Assembly (NCBI GenBank): GCA_016165875.1
Contig: JABBOT010000022.1
Coordinates: 2,507,333-2,571,332, forward strand
Reading direction: 5' to 3'
Origin: Acanthopleura granulata
Taxonomy: Eukaryota; Mollusca; Polyplacophora; Chitonida; Chitonidae
Length of the DNA: 64,000 nucleotides
Shown: one piece after another, positions 1 through 13,300 of the stretch
Layout of the letters: the number at the start of each line of letters is the position of its first letter
How positions within the stretch are numbered: position 1 is the stretch's first letter
The notes under the pieces: generated by a model
What the model saw: only the letters and a program-made list of their open reading frames with translations
The model's database searches: none
Told to the model about the DNA's origin: nothing
Translations under genes and position numbers: made by a program

Positions 1-439
1 AGGTGTACCTTTCGCTGCTAAAAGAAAGAAATAAACTGCACAGAGAATGCTGTGAAGAAGGGCAATCTTACATTTATCTATTATTGAGAAACAGAGTCTA
101 AACTAATATACAAGATAAAGACAGGTGAGAAAATAGAGATAATCTGCCATCTGCCGAAAAGTGGACACCATAAAGCTATATGCTGCCATCAAGCGTTATG
201 CTAGGGTCCTTCGCCATATTAACTCGGGTTATAAATGGAATGGAATAAAAACACTTCTTTCAAGACAATGTTGCATGGGGGGAGGAGTGTCAAAACAACT
301 AATGAAGACAATCACAAACTAAAAATAATACAGATCCGGTCGTCATCTGGTCAATCCATCTATTGTTTTTAAAAAGGTAGAATTAGCTTCTTTGCTGATG
401 ATCATTAAACCTCAGGACTTTACCTTGACCCATGCAGTG
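1..439. other. unannotated AT-rich DNA
   Basis: No repeat, RNA gene or coding signal was recognised here. The stretch lies just upstream of a degenerate repeat field. Confidence 0.5.
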
Positions 440-1240
440 CTGGGTAGTAAGGGCCTATTTGATGTGTGATAGTTATGTCTTTTCGCCAGACGGCAAGTTT
501 TTTAAATTCGAATTGGGAAATCCATGACCCAAACTGACTTAATAATTCTTTTGATCATTCAAGAAACCTTTCGGCTCAAAGTGGGAACTAAAATTTTAGC
601 TGGAATAAGATGTTTTAGATCCTGGAAACCCAAATTATTCTAGCGTTAATGGATTCAAACTGAGATTATCATGTTTTAACCCCGAAGACTCAAGCTGAGT
701 CAAATAATATTGTTCTGATCAAGCGAGGAACCTATAGTTATAAAGTGGGATCGGGATTTTTGGATCCGAAAATCACAAATTCTTTTAAAGGTACAGATCC
801 AACCACCATGGGATTATGCTTCTTTTCCCCCTTAAGAGGCAAATTGTTCGGAATAATAGTTTTCTGGTCAAGTGTCCAGTATATTACAGATCCAAAGTGG
901 TGAGCAAGGTTTTTGTATTTGAATTAGATCTTTTGGACTTTAAACACCCAAACTGGAATTATGATTTGTTAGAGCCAGACAAAGGTTCAAACTATATGCT
1001 TTCTTTATCCATATAGATTCTAACAGGAATTGCGGTCATTTGAAATGTACATCCGTCACTGGAATTATGAAGTTATGCTTTCATAGTACCATAGATCCCA
1101 AACTGGAAATATGCTTTTATCCATGTAGATTCAAACTGCATGGAATTGCGCTAGTTCAAACCCTTTACATTCATAGCTGGACTTACGATGTTGGGCCTTT
1201 CTCTTGCACGATACGTCCTAACATGAATTATGCTTCTTTT
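440..1240. repeat. degenerate tandem repeat field, ~50-bp spacing
   Basis: A motif of the form AAACTGGAATTATG recurs, near 600, 659, 808, 949, 1059, 1101 and 1170, often preceded by GATCC(A/C)AA and followed by TGCTTTTAT. Spacing is about 45-60 bp where the copies are densest (940-1180). The copies are too diverged to give a clean unit. This looks like an old minisatellite. The open frame running across 1040-1399 is probably an incidental product of it. Confidence 0.4.
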
Positions 1241-4200
1241 CACGAACATTGGAGGGCAGAGGAACGAGCGTTGTTGGGGCTGAGACTCTCCTTGCACTGC
1301 GTCTGGCAGCATGCTCTATTGGGAGCACACACAGATGACATCTATGACCTTTGCTTTGGCCTCCCATGGCTTATTTTGATGTGTACTTATCGCATATAGC
1401 ACAATGCTTTGACTTTGCCCTGAGTACTTGTCGTTACTGTCTCGTAGGTCTGTATTGTATTATCGGCTGGGTGCATTAAAGAGGTGGACAGGCTCCGGGA
1501 AACGCCCGCAGGTATGTCGTATGGTTAAAAGAGGGTGCCGCTGAAAGACCAAGGCCAGGACTGTATAGAATGCCAACCAGTTTACCTCACTAACTTCAAC
1601 CAGGTGTCATTATGCCGGTGAAATCTATTATAACAAAATGTCAAATCAGTCGATCTTTTAGCTCCGGGCTATCTCCAGGCTCTATAATGCGCACAAGCTT
1701 AAATATCATTTTTATCCGGCTGATTATGCCGCAGACTGAGTTTTGTACGTGGAGCTGTTCTCTGGCTGCGACAGACTTTGGCGTCTACTTAGCACTTTAC
1801 TTTGCCCATTGTCCATGCACGGGGCTTTTCATGAGAATAAAGATACGAGTCACCCGCATGCGCGGCCGATCAACCTGCCAGAGGCTGCCTTGTGTGATTT
1901 GGTCGGAGCCGTTCAGTTCACAGCCCCGTTGACACCGTGCAGTTTTTCTGGTGGTTTACATCGTTTATCTTCCAGCAAAACTGACACTCGCCTTCCTGAA
2001 CGGCGAGAGAAAGGACTAATCAATCGCCTGTTCAGACAGCCACCGGTCGTCTTCAACACTCTGCCTTCCATAGCCGTTTCGTCATATTTAAATATGCACG
2101 TAGAAAGGCTCAGTAACACACTTATTGATTTTACTGTCAGCCATATGTGTGGCACTGTGTAATTTGATTCTAATATTTATACTCATTTAATGCAAATGCT
2201 GTTGCCCACGTGGAGGTGTTTAAATTTTTGTATCAGCGGACACAAATGCAACGAAAAAGAAAAAAGAACACTGCAGAAGAAGTGAAAAAGAAACAAACCA
2301 TGCATGATTAAACAAACCCAAATTCTCACACACGCGCTCATTGTTAAATAAATGAGAGCTATTATTCCTAAAGGTCTATCGTTTCTTGAGAGTGGATGAA
2401 AAGAAAAACTCTTGCTTTTTCACTAGAGATGCAGAAACTAAATAGCCAGGTGTTGTGAAAATTGTATATTTAATCCTTCATTCTGAAATAATTGAAAGCC
2501 AGTTGTCATACGCACGATCTGAAGTATACCTCTTTGTCTATATAGGACATCTATATTCTGGACAGGCCAAACAAGAGAGCAATTCTCTAGTTCCTTTTCA
2601 CAAGTGTAGTAATTTTATCTGTGTGACGGCTGAGGCAATATGTTTGTACCCATGATTTCAAACCGGATGTTGGCAATTTATTGAAAAGTCAAGTATAATC
2701 TATATGGCCGTCCAGGCGCGGAACTTAAGGCGGTGGTGTATTTCTTACCTTGGTTCCATTGTGCAACTTGCTAACCAGAATCAGGCCCAGACATTTGCCG
2801 GTTGCGACGGTTCACGGTATATATAACATAACGATATCTATAGAAATTGTATAAACTGAAAGTCCCCCTCCCCCAATTTAAAAATCGGATTTTTCCACAC
2901 CATGACACGACTCCTCGCGATTAACCCATCGAGAAATGGCTACTAATAGTAAAGAGGAGAATAAATAAAATCTTCCAGTCGAGTGGCTACGGTCGGTGTG
3001 ATTCAAACACACTCTGCTATCAATTTGTTCGTTGACAAAGGTTTGCGAGAGCACAGAGACGTGGGGTTTCGGTGCGCAATTAAATTTACCACTATGCGGG
3101 AATAAAATACAGTCCAACGATGGACGCTAAATCTTCCAGCGTGTCAACAGGTTGGTAGAAATTCTACGATTACTGTATGCTGTCACGTTATCGAAGGACA
3201 AAGTATACTCTGTTGTCCATGGAGCACGGATTTATGCACGTTTATTTTGATTTTATAAAAGTCTCGGCGCAGCGCCTTTGTGCGCCTCGGCGCACACTGT
3301 GCTCTGTTGAATGCATGATTCAGATGGGTTGACATCAGTGCTGAGCTCCGTATTCGCCGCCGAAGAATGAAAAAAAAGACTCACCCTAGCTCGAACCACA
3401 ATGATCAGAGTCGCAATGCTGTTTTTCTAGGAAGTAAAAGCGTTGCTTTGACGCAACCCAGTCTAATTTGTGATTCATGTAATCCAGTTATAGGGAGAGT
3501 TTTTGGATGCAAAACTACGCCTAATGACTGTGAGGGGTTTGGTTTGTATATACAGCGTTTACACTGAGTCACGAAGGTTTCTATATATAACACAGGAACA
3601 ATTTTACCCAATAAGGTTCATTAGTATAGATCTGTGCACGGAGTGGATTTAGCTGTTATACAACACTACAGGTATATACAGAACACTGCATACACACTGC
3701 TGATGAAGGTCTCGTTGTGTATGGACGAATTTTTGATGACCTTGGATTTAACTGAACTCATTTTATTATGTTAGATTATTCTATTAAACATATTCAAAAT
3801 GACCAGACTGAGGCCGTGTCATTAAATATACTAGCGGGCCATCGCAAAAATCATTGGACAAAACAAATGTCCTTTAATAGATGACTTCGTGTATGACATT
3901 CTGTAATACTGGTACGTATCGGGTATGTGCTCTGTCCACACTCCTATATCACTTTGAAAAACAGAAGCTGACACTCCCAATTCACTACGTCTTGGATCAA
4001 TGTTTTGTACATATTTTAATGTAGTATGTATATGTGGTATACTAATATTTGCATTTGAAGTTGACTTCATTTTTAGTCCAAATATAATCAGAGGAAACTG
4101 ACCATTTATCTAAGTCATCTTGCTGACGCATCTAGCCAGTTCCGACTGAAGTCACAACTGGAAATGTGAATGAAAGGCTCATTGTTGTTGCATCGTGTGA

Positions 4201-4508
4201 TTTGAAATTTGGAACGCTTAAGGACTGAGCAATATTTAGCAAGAAAGTATCATCAGTGCAAAAAGTGGGGGAGATTGTTGTGCGGAAGTTTTCTTTCCCT
4301 TTCTAAGGGGGAAGAGCAACATACTTTTAGAGTATTTTATATAAGGCACCTTTTTTACGCCACCATTTCTGAGAGTTCAAAGGAAAACTTCCAATACCAT
4401 TCAAACAAAATAATATTTATCTTCACGTAAAGATGAATTCCTGGGTTATTTTCGTGTTCACACTGAGATAGGATTGCTTTGTGCCCACCAACGCAGGTAT
4501 ACTCTCCC
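1241..4508. other. unassigned stretch without a clear gene
   Basis: From 1612 to 2162 two plus-strand frames and one minus-strand frame stay open for 80-140 codons in slightly GC-richer DNA. The longest begins at a TTG, has no recognisable domain and competes with the others, so no gene is called. A minus-strand AAG|GTAAGA-like donor sits near 2750, with only a ~20-codon open frame before it. Nothing else was recognised. Confidence 0.4.
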
Positions 4509-4747
4509 TAACAAGGATTATGTCCTGTAGGACCCCAGATGTACCCCTCGTAACAAGGATTATGTCCTGTAGGACCCCATATGTATGCCTTGTAACAAGG
4601 ATTATGTCATGTAGGAACCCAGATGTACCCCTTGTAACAAGGATTATGTCAAGTAGGAACCCAGATGTACCCCTTGTAACAAGGATTATGTCATGTAGGA
4701 CCCCAGATGTACTCCTCGTAACAAGGATTATACCATGTAGAACCGCC
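4509..4747. repeat. minisatellite, 42-bp unit, ~5.7 copies
   Basis: Units begin with TAACAAGGATTATGTC at 4509, 4551, 4593, 4635, 4677 and 4719. Every step is exactly 42 bp, and the last unit is incomplete. Each unit continues with a TGTAGGA(A/C)CCCAGATGTA-type core. Because 42 is a multiple of three, frames on both strands stay open and give 14-residue repeat peptides (plus strand around VTRIMSCRTPDVPL). These are best read as a side effect of the period, not as genes. Confidence 0.93.
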
Positions 4748-5336
4748 ATTTTGGGGGAACGAAAGTATTGATAAGACTGGAAATTTTACGACAAATTTCG
4801 GTTTGCAACGGTCTTTTCCCCTTGATAAACACCACTTGGTCCCTCAGCGAGTGTCACGTTAGGATAAACATACGAAAACGTGAATTTCAGGGACCATGAA
4901 CTGCATATTATAATTGCGGTCATACATTTTGACTTAAGTGGAAAGAAACATCGCTTTGTTGAACTGGTCCCAATCTATAACATTATCCTGAATATAATTG
5001 GTTCGCTTAACTCTCGATGGAATTGGCTAATTACACAGAGCAATGGTGTTCTCACCAAAGACGACAATATCAAGGGACAGAGCGCTAACAGCCATCCTAT
5101 GCAATGGTACTTAACTTGTAGTGCATGCGTTCACTGAAATACGACTATAGGGATTCGGCCAGAGTTGTGCAATGGAAAATTATGCCAAGTTAAATGATTT
5201 GGAAAGACAATCTCATGCATGTGATAATTAGGATTTTCACATCACGGCTTAGTTTGATTTCAGGCGCTGATAATCGCTCACCAAGGACTGTCTGTTGAAT
5301 GGCGGAGGGAAGGTCAACAAAGCTTTGATCCGCATG
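4748..5336. other. unannotated DNA between minisatellite and SINE
   Basis: No gene or repeat was recognised. A short ATG-initiated minus-strand frame running into a GTGAGA donor (about 5048-5090) encodes only 13 codons and is not called. Confidence 0.4.
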
Positions 5337-5348
5337 CCAAAGACAAGA

Positions 5349-5611
5349 TTGTTTGTTTGTTTGATTGGTGTTTTACGCCGTATTCAAGAATATTTCACTA
5401 ATACGACGGCGGCCAGCATTATGGTGGGAGGAAACCGGGCAGAGCCCGGGGAAAACCCACCACCCTCCGCAGGTTTCTGGCAGACCTTCCCACGTACGGC
5501 CGGAGAGGAAGCCAGCATGAGCTGGGCTTGAACTCACAGCGACAGCATTGGTGAGAGGCTTCGGTCATTGCACTGCATTAGCGCGCTAACCGTCTGAGCC
5601 ACGGAGGGCTC
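5349..5611 (-). mobile_element. tRNA-derived SINE, full length, with target duplication
   Basis: On the minus strand the element starts with a tRNA-like head. The A box lies about 5584-5602 (TGGCTCAGACGGTTAGCG) and the B box at 5525-5535 (GAGTTCAAGCC). A body containing GGCCGGAGAGGAAGCC- and CCCGGGCTCTGCCCGGTTTC-like blocks (read on one or other strand) follows, then the tail CGGCGTAAAACACCAATCA and a short (CAAA)n run. The insertion is flanked by a perfect 12-bp direct repeat, CCAAAGACAAGA, at 5337-5348 and 5612-5623. That marks target-primed insertion by a partner LINE. It is the least decayed copy in the window. SINEs with pol III heads and conserved central domains are known from molluscs. 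The exact family name was not checked. Confidence 0.92.
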
Positions 5612-5623
5612 CCAAAGACAAGA

Positions 5624-6834
5624 AGTAATGGCCTTATGCCAAAGACATGACGTCAATACTTGTTGTAATACTTTAAGGATTAGTTTTTCCACACTCCAGT
5701 GGTGTTTTCGGATCTTCGTTGTAGCCGTTGAACGATATCGTCATCAGGGTCTCGCCATATAATGGACCCATTTTTTTAAGGCTTTGAGGTCACATGCGCA
5801 ATTCGACCAGTTTGGGTGCAGAATTAAAGAGTGCTAGAGCACTGATTGGATAATACTGCCACACAGACAATCTAGGCTGTTGACACACTATAAATTTCTA
5901 CACTGTCATTTTACACCCAGATGAAATTTTATCACAATTTTATCGGCTTTGACTAATCCTCCCCTTCCCCACCAGCATCCCTGGAGGATACCAAGGTGAC
6001 TAAATGCTATTACGTCACAGCCAAAAAAAAACCTCTGGTCATGCTTTGTTGATTTTTTGATATGATTAATAGAAAAGTCCAAGCTCTGTGGGGTGGTATG
6101 GCATACCACCACGCAATAGTTTGGGGATATGTATTTTGGGACTTGAAGTTGACAAATTTACTTCATAAATAGTAAAGAAAATCAATGTGCTCGTGTAACC
6201 TTAGTGACGGACAGAGATTGAGTCCAGTGTGTTCAGTACAAAGTTTTATGTGTTTAACACGAACTCGGGGCCACAGAACTTTGCACATATTACAGCCACT
6301 GAATTCAACTGAAAGCCTAATAATCGATGGTTGTATTACCAACACATGCGTATACCTTTTTAGATTTACTCTTTTTGTCTGAGATTAGTGCTCAAATCTA
6401 CAATATAAACAATGTCAAGAACATACAGAAACCAATCACTGCTGCCGTTAAGTTGTCACGTGACCAGTACTTCACCAACTGTCAACCTTTTGTCCTGGGT
6501 TTCTCAGTGTGCCGTTTATTTGAGTTATTTGCATTTTATTCTTTATACATTTGTGTTTATTTTTTTACATAAATCTGTTCATTGTATGGTGTCTTTGAGA
6601 TTACAAATGTTTAATGATAACATGAGCTTAAACACTTTACTTCAACAATCATTATCTGTAGGACCCTGACATGTGATAATATCATACTTAACCATACTGA
6701 CCATACTTAACCGTATATTTATTCATTTCATTTGTGTTCAGCGTAGCGCTCAAGATTTTTTCACGGTGTTCAGATTTAGGAAGCGAAGATACCCGAGTAA
6801 CCGAACAAATCCAGTGCTGTTAATTCGTCATATA
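5624..6834. other. unannotated AT-rich DNA
   Basis: Several short overlapping open frames occur (6163-6670), but they lie on both strands and have no domain or splice context. No RNA gene or clear repeat was recognised. Confidence 0.4.
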
Positions 6835-7030
6835 CCTGACATCATGGAGAGTAAAACCACAGAAGTGGTGATATTGTTGGCAAATGGGCACGTGTAACCG
6901 ATGAAATCTGGCCTCTTGTCAGTTTAATTAAATTAGGGTTTTATTCTAACCGCCCATATAAACTCGAAAAAATTGCAGCCTACACGTCGCCTTGCACCAT
7001 GGCCGAAGCAGTATAATGTACAAAAAATGG
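6835..7030 (+). repeat. dispersed repeat family A, copy 1
   Basis: This shares two blocks with sequence near 23.4 kb. One is GTTGGCAAATGG(G/T)CAC(A/G)TGTAACCG (here about 6876-6900). The other is GCACCATGGC(C/T)(G/A)AAGC (about 6996-7011), roughly 100 bp downstream in both copies. A further copy near 23.75 kb carries the first block and the following GCC(A)GTCTCCCGTCAGTTTA-like segment, seen here as GCCTCTTGTCAGTTTAA. The family is unnamed and no coding capacity is evident. Confidence 0.6.
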
Positions 7031-7843
7031 CACTGATGTTGAGGGTAATTTAGTACACGTCTCCCTTCTAGAATTACACAAAGTGCTTTACCATTGGAGA
7101 CGTGTCGCCCGCGTCCTGTATATATATATTGCCATATATATAGCTTTTATTTCCATTTTTTCTCAGTGGTGCCACAGCTTTTGCTTTAGTCATTGTTATA
7201 CTAAAGTCTTTTTAATGTCTTTTACCTATGTACTCAGTACGAAAATTTTATATAACTTATGGCTCTGCGTCATATAGAATTTGATGGCATTACTTTTTGG
7301 CCAGTACCATGTGCCGTTTTCACAAGTATATATCAGGATGGTGCTTCACCATCATTCATCGACGTAAAGCACAAAGGGATGTACAGCCTTTCACAGCCTC
7401 ATTCTCTTTGTCTGTAGAACGATATCTCTAGTGTATAAATCAATATTAATATATGTCGTACATCCCTGCCGGTTAATCATTTAATAAGCGACTGACGTGG
7501 ACATTTTTTTACCAGGCTGTATCTGTGGCACCAAGCCTACACACATGCATTCATATGCTGTGTGCGTTTAAGATAAATCTGCTAGGTCTGTAGTAATATT
7601 GGTATTACACTGATAAATGTTACCGCTTTACGACATGCTTTCAATATGGCTTCGGCAAAACAGTTTTTAAAAAATCGATGGAACATTTCTATTTTCTATG
7701 CGATATGGGAGTGTATCAAATGGCGGCTAATATCCCCCTGTTGAAGTATGCTTAACGCGTCTATGACGATCTGTATCGGAGCGTCAAACCATGGATTCGG
7801 CTGAGGAGATTCATGTCAACAATTTGTGAAGCCATTATATATA
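7031..7843. other. unannotated AT-rich DNA
   Basis: No gene or repeat was recognised. A run of TATATA-type sequence near 7120-7145 is present without any gene context. Confidence 0.4.
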
Positions 7844-8385
7844 TGATCTACTGCTCACGTACTCAGTGAGCCTTTTATGTTAATGAACTCCTGCTCACCT
7901 ACTCACAGCGCCTTTTATGTAAATGAACTCCGGTGCACTTACACCCTGAAGCCTTTCGTATTAATGATCTCCTGCTCACCTACTCAGTGAGCCTTTTATG
8001 TTAATGAACTCCTGTACACTTACACCCTGAAGCCTTTCATATTAATGATATTCTGTTCACCTACATCAATAAGCCTTTTAAGCTAATGATCTCCTGTGCA
8101 CATAGATCATTAAACCTTTTATGTTAATGGCTGTTTAATTTAACCTTTTATTTTGATGAACTCGTGTGCACCTGGATCATTAATTACCCTTTTATGTTAA
8201 TGATCTACTGTGCACCTACATCAAGAAGCCTTTATATATTACTGATATCATGTATACCTAGATAAATATATTCCAATGATCTGTGCACCTATATCGGTGA
8301 GCCTTACAGGTTATTATCTCGTATGCAACTACGCCGGTGAACTTTTTATGTTCACGATCTCCTGTGCTCATGATCTCTAGTGAGG
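7844..8385. repeat. minisatellite, 40-41-bp unit, ~13 diverging copies
   Basis: Units carry TGATCTCCTG, then CACCTACTC or CACTTACACC, then a (G/A)AGCCTTTTATGTTAA core. Start points 7844, 7884, 7924, 7965, 8005 and 8046 give steps of 40, 40, 41, 40 and 41 bp. Units 2-5 alternate between a type with CTCACCTACTC and a type with ACTTACACCCTGAAGCC, so an ~81-bp dimer was duplicated. Copies decay toward the right end. Confidence 0.9.
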
Positions 8386-8649
8386 CTATCTATTATTCTG
8401 TCGGTATTCGAACCTATCTTCTCTGAACATGTGAGGGACTGTGAGGAATTACCGCGATGCACACAACATTACGTGAATATGCTAACACTTTGGTACCTAT
8501 CTGTACATTCTCTTCCAAGTTCACTTAGCCTTTGGTTACACCAAATAAAACTATCATGAATAATTTTACTCATTTATTCGCGGATGTAACACCCAGCTAG
8601 TTGAGTACACCACAAGGGCACTACAAGGTTAGTTGAGGTTTACTGTGTG

Positions 8650-8930
8650 GTGGGACTTTTGAGCAGGCGGCGGTGTTATCGTGACCATTTGTGGGGTTTG
8701 ACGATGAGCAGGCAACGGTGCTAGCGTTTGTGGAGTTTGACGTTGAGCAGGCGACGGTATTAGCGTGACCATTTGTGGGGTTTGACGTTGAGCAGGCGTT
8801 TTACTGTGTGTTCGACCCTGGAGACATTGAGTATGCAACGGTTCTAGTTTGACCATTTGTGGGGTTTGACGTTGAGCAGGCGACGGGGCTAGCGTGACCA
8901 TTTGTGGGATTTGACATTGAGCGTTGTTTA
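8650..8930. repeat. minisatellite, ~45-bp unit, ~6 copies
   Basis: The block GTGACCATTTGTGGGGTTTG followed by ACGTTGAGCAGGCGACGG recurs with a 45-bp step between intact neighbours. One unit is shortened and there is an unrelated-looking insert around 8800-8840. The period is a multiple of three, so the minus strand reads an open frame (8629-8955) of PAQRQTPQMVTL-like repeats. That frame begins at a GTG-type or ATG codon in non-repeat sequence and has no domain. I read it as array-driven, although a repetitive coding exon cannot be excluded. Confidence 0.88.
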
Positions 8931-10284
8931 CTGAAGATCGCCTGTCTCCCACCAATGTGTCGAGGAAGTCTGTACGTCACATGTGGAACAGTTTGTCTGT
9001 AATTTGCCATGTGTTTGCCAGGGGATCTCATGGGTTTCTCTACAATAAAACCTACCGTCATTTTTATAAAAGAAATTTTGGAACATGGCCTTAAACAACA
9101 ATTTAATCAATCAATCAGGAGGTTTATTTCTTTACATCTGATGTTAGTCCAAGGAAAGCATTGTTCCAGACCGATTTGAGGGTTGAGTTGCCGATGTTTC
9201 GTGCTCGTGGAAACGAAAACGGCCAACTGAGGAAAGCTTTTCCAATACCTCGTATCTTTCGTCAAGCAGATGTTTTACTCGCGATTTGCTGCGAATATCG
9301 CTCAATAACACTCCGTCTTCTTTAGTGCAACTAATCATTTAGGTTAAGGAGTTTTGTCACTGAGCGACCTTTTCCGGAATAATTCTCGCGCTTGCGCAGT
9401 ACATCACATAACCTCGGTGATAATTTTTCTGTCGAAAAAAAGTAATATGCCTATAGGATAAATACTTCGCGCTATTTGTGATGTCAAGGTTACCGGGTAT
9501 CGGGGTCATTATTTATTTACAGCCCTGAGGGGAAATATGTAGCAAACTTCATGTGATGTAAGGAGGGATTGTGGGTTACTGGTACAAAATGTGTGTTATT
9601 GCCGGAGCGGTGATATGACTAGGGCCATTTATGGTTTACATTCCAGGGTAGCTCATGCATAACATACCCATCGATTGATGTGCCGGAGACACGCGTTGCC
9701 TTATCAATGTATTCCAAAATATACACACGTCAGCAATTTTCACGGTTTGACGGCATGCAGCTTTTAATTGAATGTTAACATGGCGTTTTTGCATGTACGG
9801 AGAGCACTTAATCAAGACAACATTGGGTGTAGCTCTATGCCTACATGCATGCTAATTTATTGACGAGTGTGCTCCTGGCTTAAGGCATACACTGGTTATA
9901 CTATACCAGACGTACGAAAGTATTCCCTGTCCGTAATAAAATGTGATATATTATGATCTAATCTAAGATTTACCTGAGAGCCCTTGTTTCAATTCAAACG
10001 TAACAGAGAAATATTATTTAACTACTTCAACAAAGTCAAGGAAACGACAGTGGGATAAATATCGTCGGTCCTCATACATTTCGATTTGGCGATGGCCTTA
10101 TGCTAACTAAAGTCTGTTCACATAAAGTACAACTAGACGACCACCATGACCATGTTATGAACAAGGTCATTCACATAACTTACGACGGAAGAACGGCAGT
10201 GTGATAATGGATCGTCACATAACTTACGACCAGGCAGTTCTGACTCAGTCAGGGCTTCATTTTAGGATTTTTCTACTTAATTTG
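8931..10284. other. unannotated DNA
   Basis: A minus-strand frame of about 64 codons (9144-9338) has a plausible composition but no domain, splice context or neighbours. Nothing else was recognised. Confidence 0.4.
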
Positions 10285-10715
10285 TGGTCTTGTTTACCAA
10301 AGAGAAACAAGCGTATTCCCGAGAACAACTACTGTATTCATATAGGAAAATCCCGTGTATTCCCATTAAAGATCTAGTGCACTCAAGAAGAAATATTGTA
10401 CTTTTTAGAAGATTTGTTGCATTCTACAGAAAAAAGCTTTTGTATTTCACAAACCACTATGGTATTCCCAAGAAGAACTAGTACATCCCAGGAAAGAACT
10501 AATGTTTTTTTTCAAAAGGGCTACTGTATTGTCACGAAGCATTTTCAAAAAGGACCATTGTATCCTTGAGAAGAATTATCGTATTCTATAGAGGGAATAT
10601 TGTAAATATATTCTGTAAAAGGATTATTGTATTCTTATGAAGAACAATGGTATTTTAAAGAAAAACTGCTGAATTCCATGAACAAGTATTGTTTATCCCA
10701 AGAAAACTAGGGAAA
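10285..10715. repeat. decayed minisatellite, ~27-30-bp unit
   Basis: Variants of TGTATTCC(C/T)AAGAAGAACTA recur through the whole stretch, for example near 10310, 10360, 10458, 10490, 10560, 10580, 10635 and 10660-10700. The spacing is irregular, from 25 to 40 bp. Divergence is high, so the array is old. Confidence 0.6.
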
Positions 10716-13300
10716 ACTATGGAACTTCCGGCTTTTGGTGTAACCTTGATCCAAAATGACGAAATCTGACATTAAACTTGTGTTCGCCCAGGCGGCAGGT
10801 AATAACATGCCGAGATCCCTCTAGAGACGTGTAACAAGGGATTCGGAGAAAGGGGATTGTCGGTGGCATGAAGGTGTGGGAATGAGCTGTGAAGTATCGG
10901 GACATTAACTGTTGAACGGTACCGAACCACGCGGGAGATACGGGCACTGTGCGTAATTGCGATGACTCCAGCACAGTCTTTGCGTAGGGGCTATGTTTCT
11001 GGTACAAGGGCTCGTCGTCTGCAGGGACAGGTCCGGCATTTTGATTAAATCATCTGGCCGAGTTGCCGATGAAACGAACCTTCCATAATATTTGATTGCC
11101 AGTGGAATGGATTTATTTTCTGAAGATGGACTAAGCAGTGACTGTCCCACAAGGCGTGCAAGATAGGAAACGAGCAGGTAGTTTTTAACCAACACTCCTT
11201 CACGGACATGTTAAAAACCCCGTTTCCTTAATATTTAACTCCGCTCTAGTAATTATTTCCTTCACTAACAGTTTCGCCAGGATAAATATTTTTTGTCATG
11301 TGGCTGAATAAACATTATATGGACTATCGATCTACTGCAGTAGTCGGTAACCACTGTGCCTTGTTAATGGAATTCACTGTCCGCAATCGCTTTTCATCCC
11401 ACGTCTATATATTGGACGCATCTGTTATGTATAGCAGAACAAAAACGCGTCTCGCTATATGCTTATGTTAGTGTAATGCGCCATTGCCATATCATATACG
11501 CTACTGACACGGTGTGATTTTTCCCCACAATTTCACAGTATGATTTGCAAAGTGCCTTTCATTTTATTATGGAATTAATCCCAGTTAAGGTTTGGATTTC
11601 TTTCCAGTCGAATATTTACGTTGGCACGGCTTCGGGGGGAACAAGCAATAGTTACCGTGAACACCCACCCGCGCTGATTTAATTTTTTCAACAACTGAGG
11701 ATGAGGCAGTAAATGAGGTCGTTCAAAGAGACATTTGTAGGACAATTACATTTCAGAATCACTGAAAACCCAATACGTTTAGCCGGTTCATTGATGCTGA
11801 AGGGTTTCCTCAAGCGTGGACGGCAGATCCGGAATTGCCATTTATTAACGTCAACGTCCAACGGGTGGCTTGAAGATTGACTCAAGTCCGACTACATTTA
11901 CATACGTAACTTTATATCCCTTGGCTTAGGGAACAAAATCAGAAGGATTTTTCTTTCGTACCGCTGTGCACAACGCATGCCTCTTCGATGTCATAGACTC
12001 GTCCCAGTGTATTATCCAAGATGCTCAATGCACGAAACCCACCTAAACATACATTCCTAATAATTACACAATATCCGTTACGGAAGATCTATACAATGAC
12101 AGCCGGCTACATTTGGTTTTTAATGTCACTTTGGTAGTTAAGTTTTGATTTGTCTGGTTATTGTTCATGGTGCTAGGCTACTCAAGAATTTTCACATTTC
12201 CGATGGAGGAGGGATCGAGAGAGTCCGGCATAAAGGACTAATTTTTGGTGGGTTGCCGTCGAGCTCTCTCACGTGTGGCATATATCATACTGGTAGCAGA
12301 CAAGCGGTTTCCCGCTGAATTTCATATAACATCACGTAAGGGTGTGCCGTCCACGAGTGAAAGCAGAGTAATCTAGAAAATTTCCGGTTAGAGAATGTTT
12401 CGTGTGACCTAGAGATTGAAATGTTCTCATCATGGTCCACGTCCTCGTGGTAGCAACAAATGCATTGAATGCTTTTGTGAATGGGATCCATGTTCGTTAT
12501 GGTAGTTTTATTGGCAAGTACTTTTGGTGTTTTTTTTAACTATCTAGATGACCAAGATTCTACTAAAGTCGAATTCTACAAACTGTGGTGTTTCTTGCAA
12601 AACTCGCGAGACACAGTGAATTACAATATAGACCTTTACATAATCCACATTTCAGAATAGGGGGTGCGGGGAAAATGCATGTGTATGTAGAATGTTAAAT
12701 AAGACTGTATTCGTGTTTCGGCCACATTGACCAGAAACGGGTTTTGAGACGCATCTTCCAGTGTTCGTTTGATATTGAAGAAATTTGGTTTCACAGAATG
12801 AATATGTAAATCCTGGTGTTTCTGCTGTATTTGGCATAGGAATGGTGCATGAGGTATTTGAATATGGTACGCGGAAAAGAAAATGTGAAGTGAGTTGAAC
12901 CCCCAAAGTTTCGACAGTGTCGTATAACTTGTGTCAGGTCACATGGAATCAATGGAATTTCACGTCTTGTATTGGTGGGACAACGTCCGTGAACGTCATG
13001 TAGTCAGTTATAAACTGTTTGACGAATGGGCAAGGCAGGGTTCACACAAGCAGGTCAATAAGACGACCAATCAATTTGGTCAGATTTTGTGCGCATTTGA
13101 TCTAAAGCCACAAGAAAACCTCTAGGTTTTGCACATAATTGCACATTGTTGCCGTCCGAGTTGACATTGCAAACCTTTGTCTTGTCACCGTTTGGTTCTG
13201 TCGGAAACTAAATGGAATCTACTTTGTCTCTTTGATACAACTCTCAAACGATGAAAAGTCAATTTCTTCACAAGCAGTCTTTTGCCTTCTTGACTCCTTT
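10716..13300. other. unannotated DNA
   Basis: Two overlapping minus-strand frames (10717-11195) and scattered shorter frames are present, none with a domain or convincing splice sites. A 12-bp palindrome CTACTGCAGTAG lies near 11333. No RNA gene was seen. Confidence 0.4.

Noticed and set aside
1448..1515. Exon-like segment before CGCAG|GTATGTC
   Set aside because: Two frames are open, the acceptor CTCGTAG is weak, and the segment is short.
1743..2162. 140-codon plus-strand open frame in a GC-richer patch
   Set aside because: It begins at TTG, overlaps open frames in other phases and on the other strand, and has no domain.
5136..5157. AATACGACTATAGGG string resembling a phage T7 promoter
   Set aside because: The core is missing several bases (CACT lost), there is no vector sequence around it, and the flanks are ordinary genomic DNA. 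Treated as coincidence.
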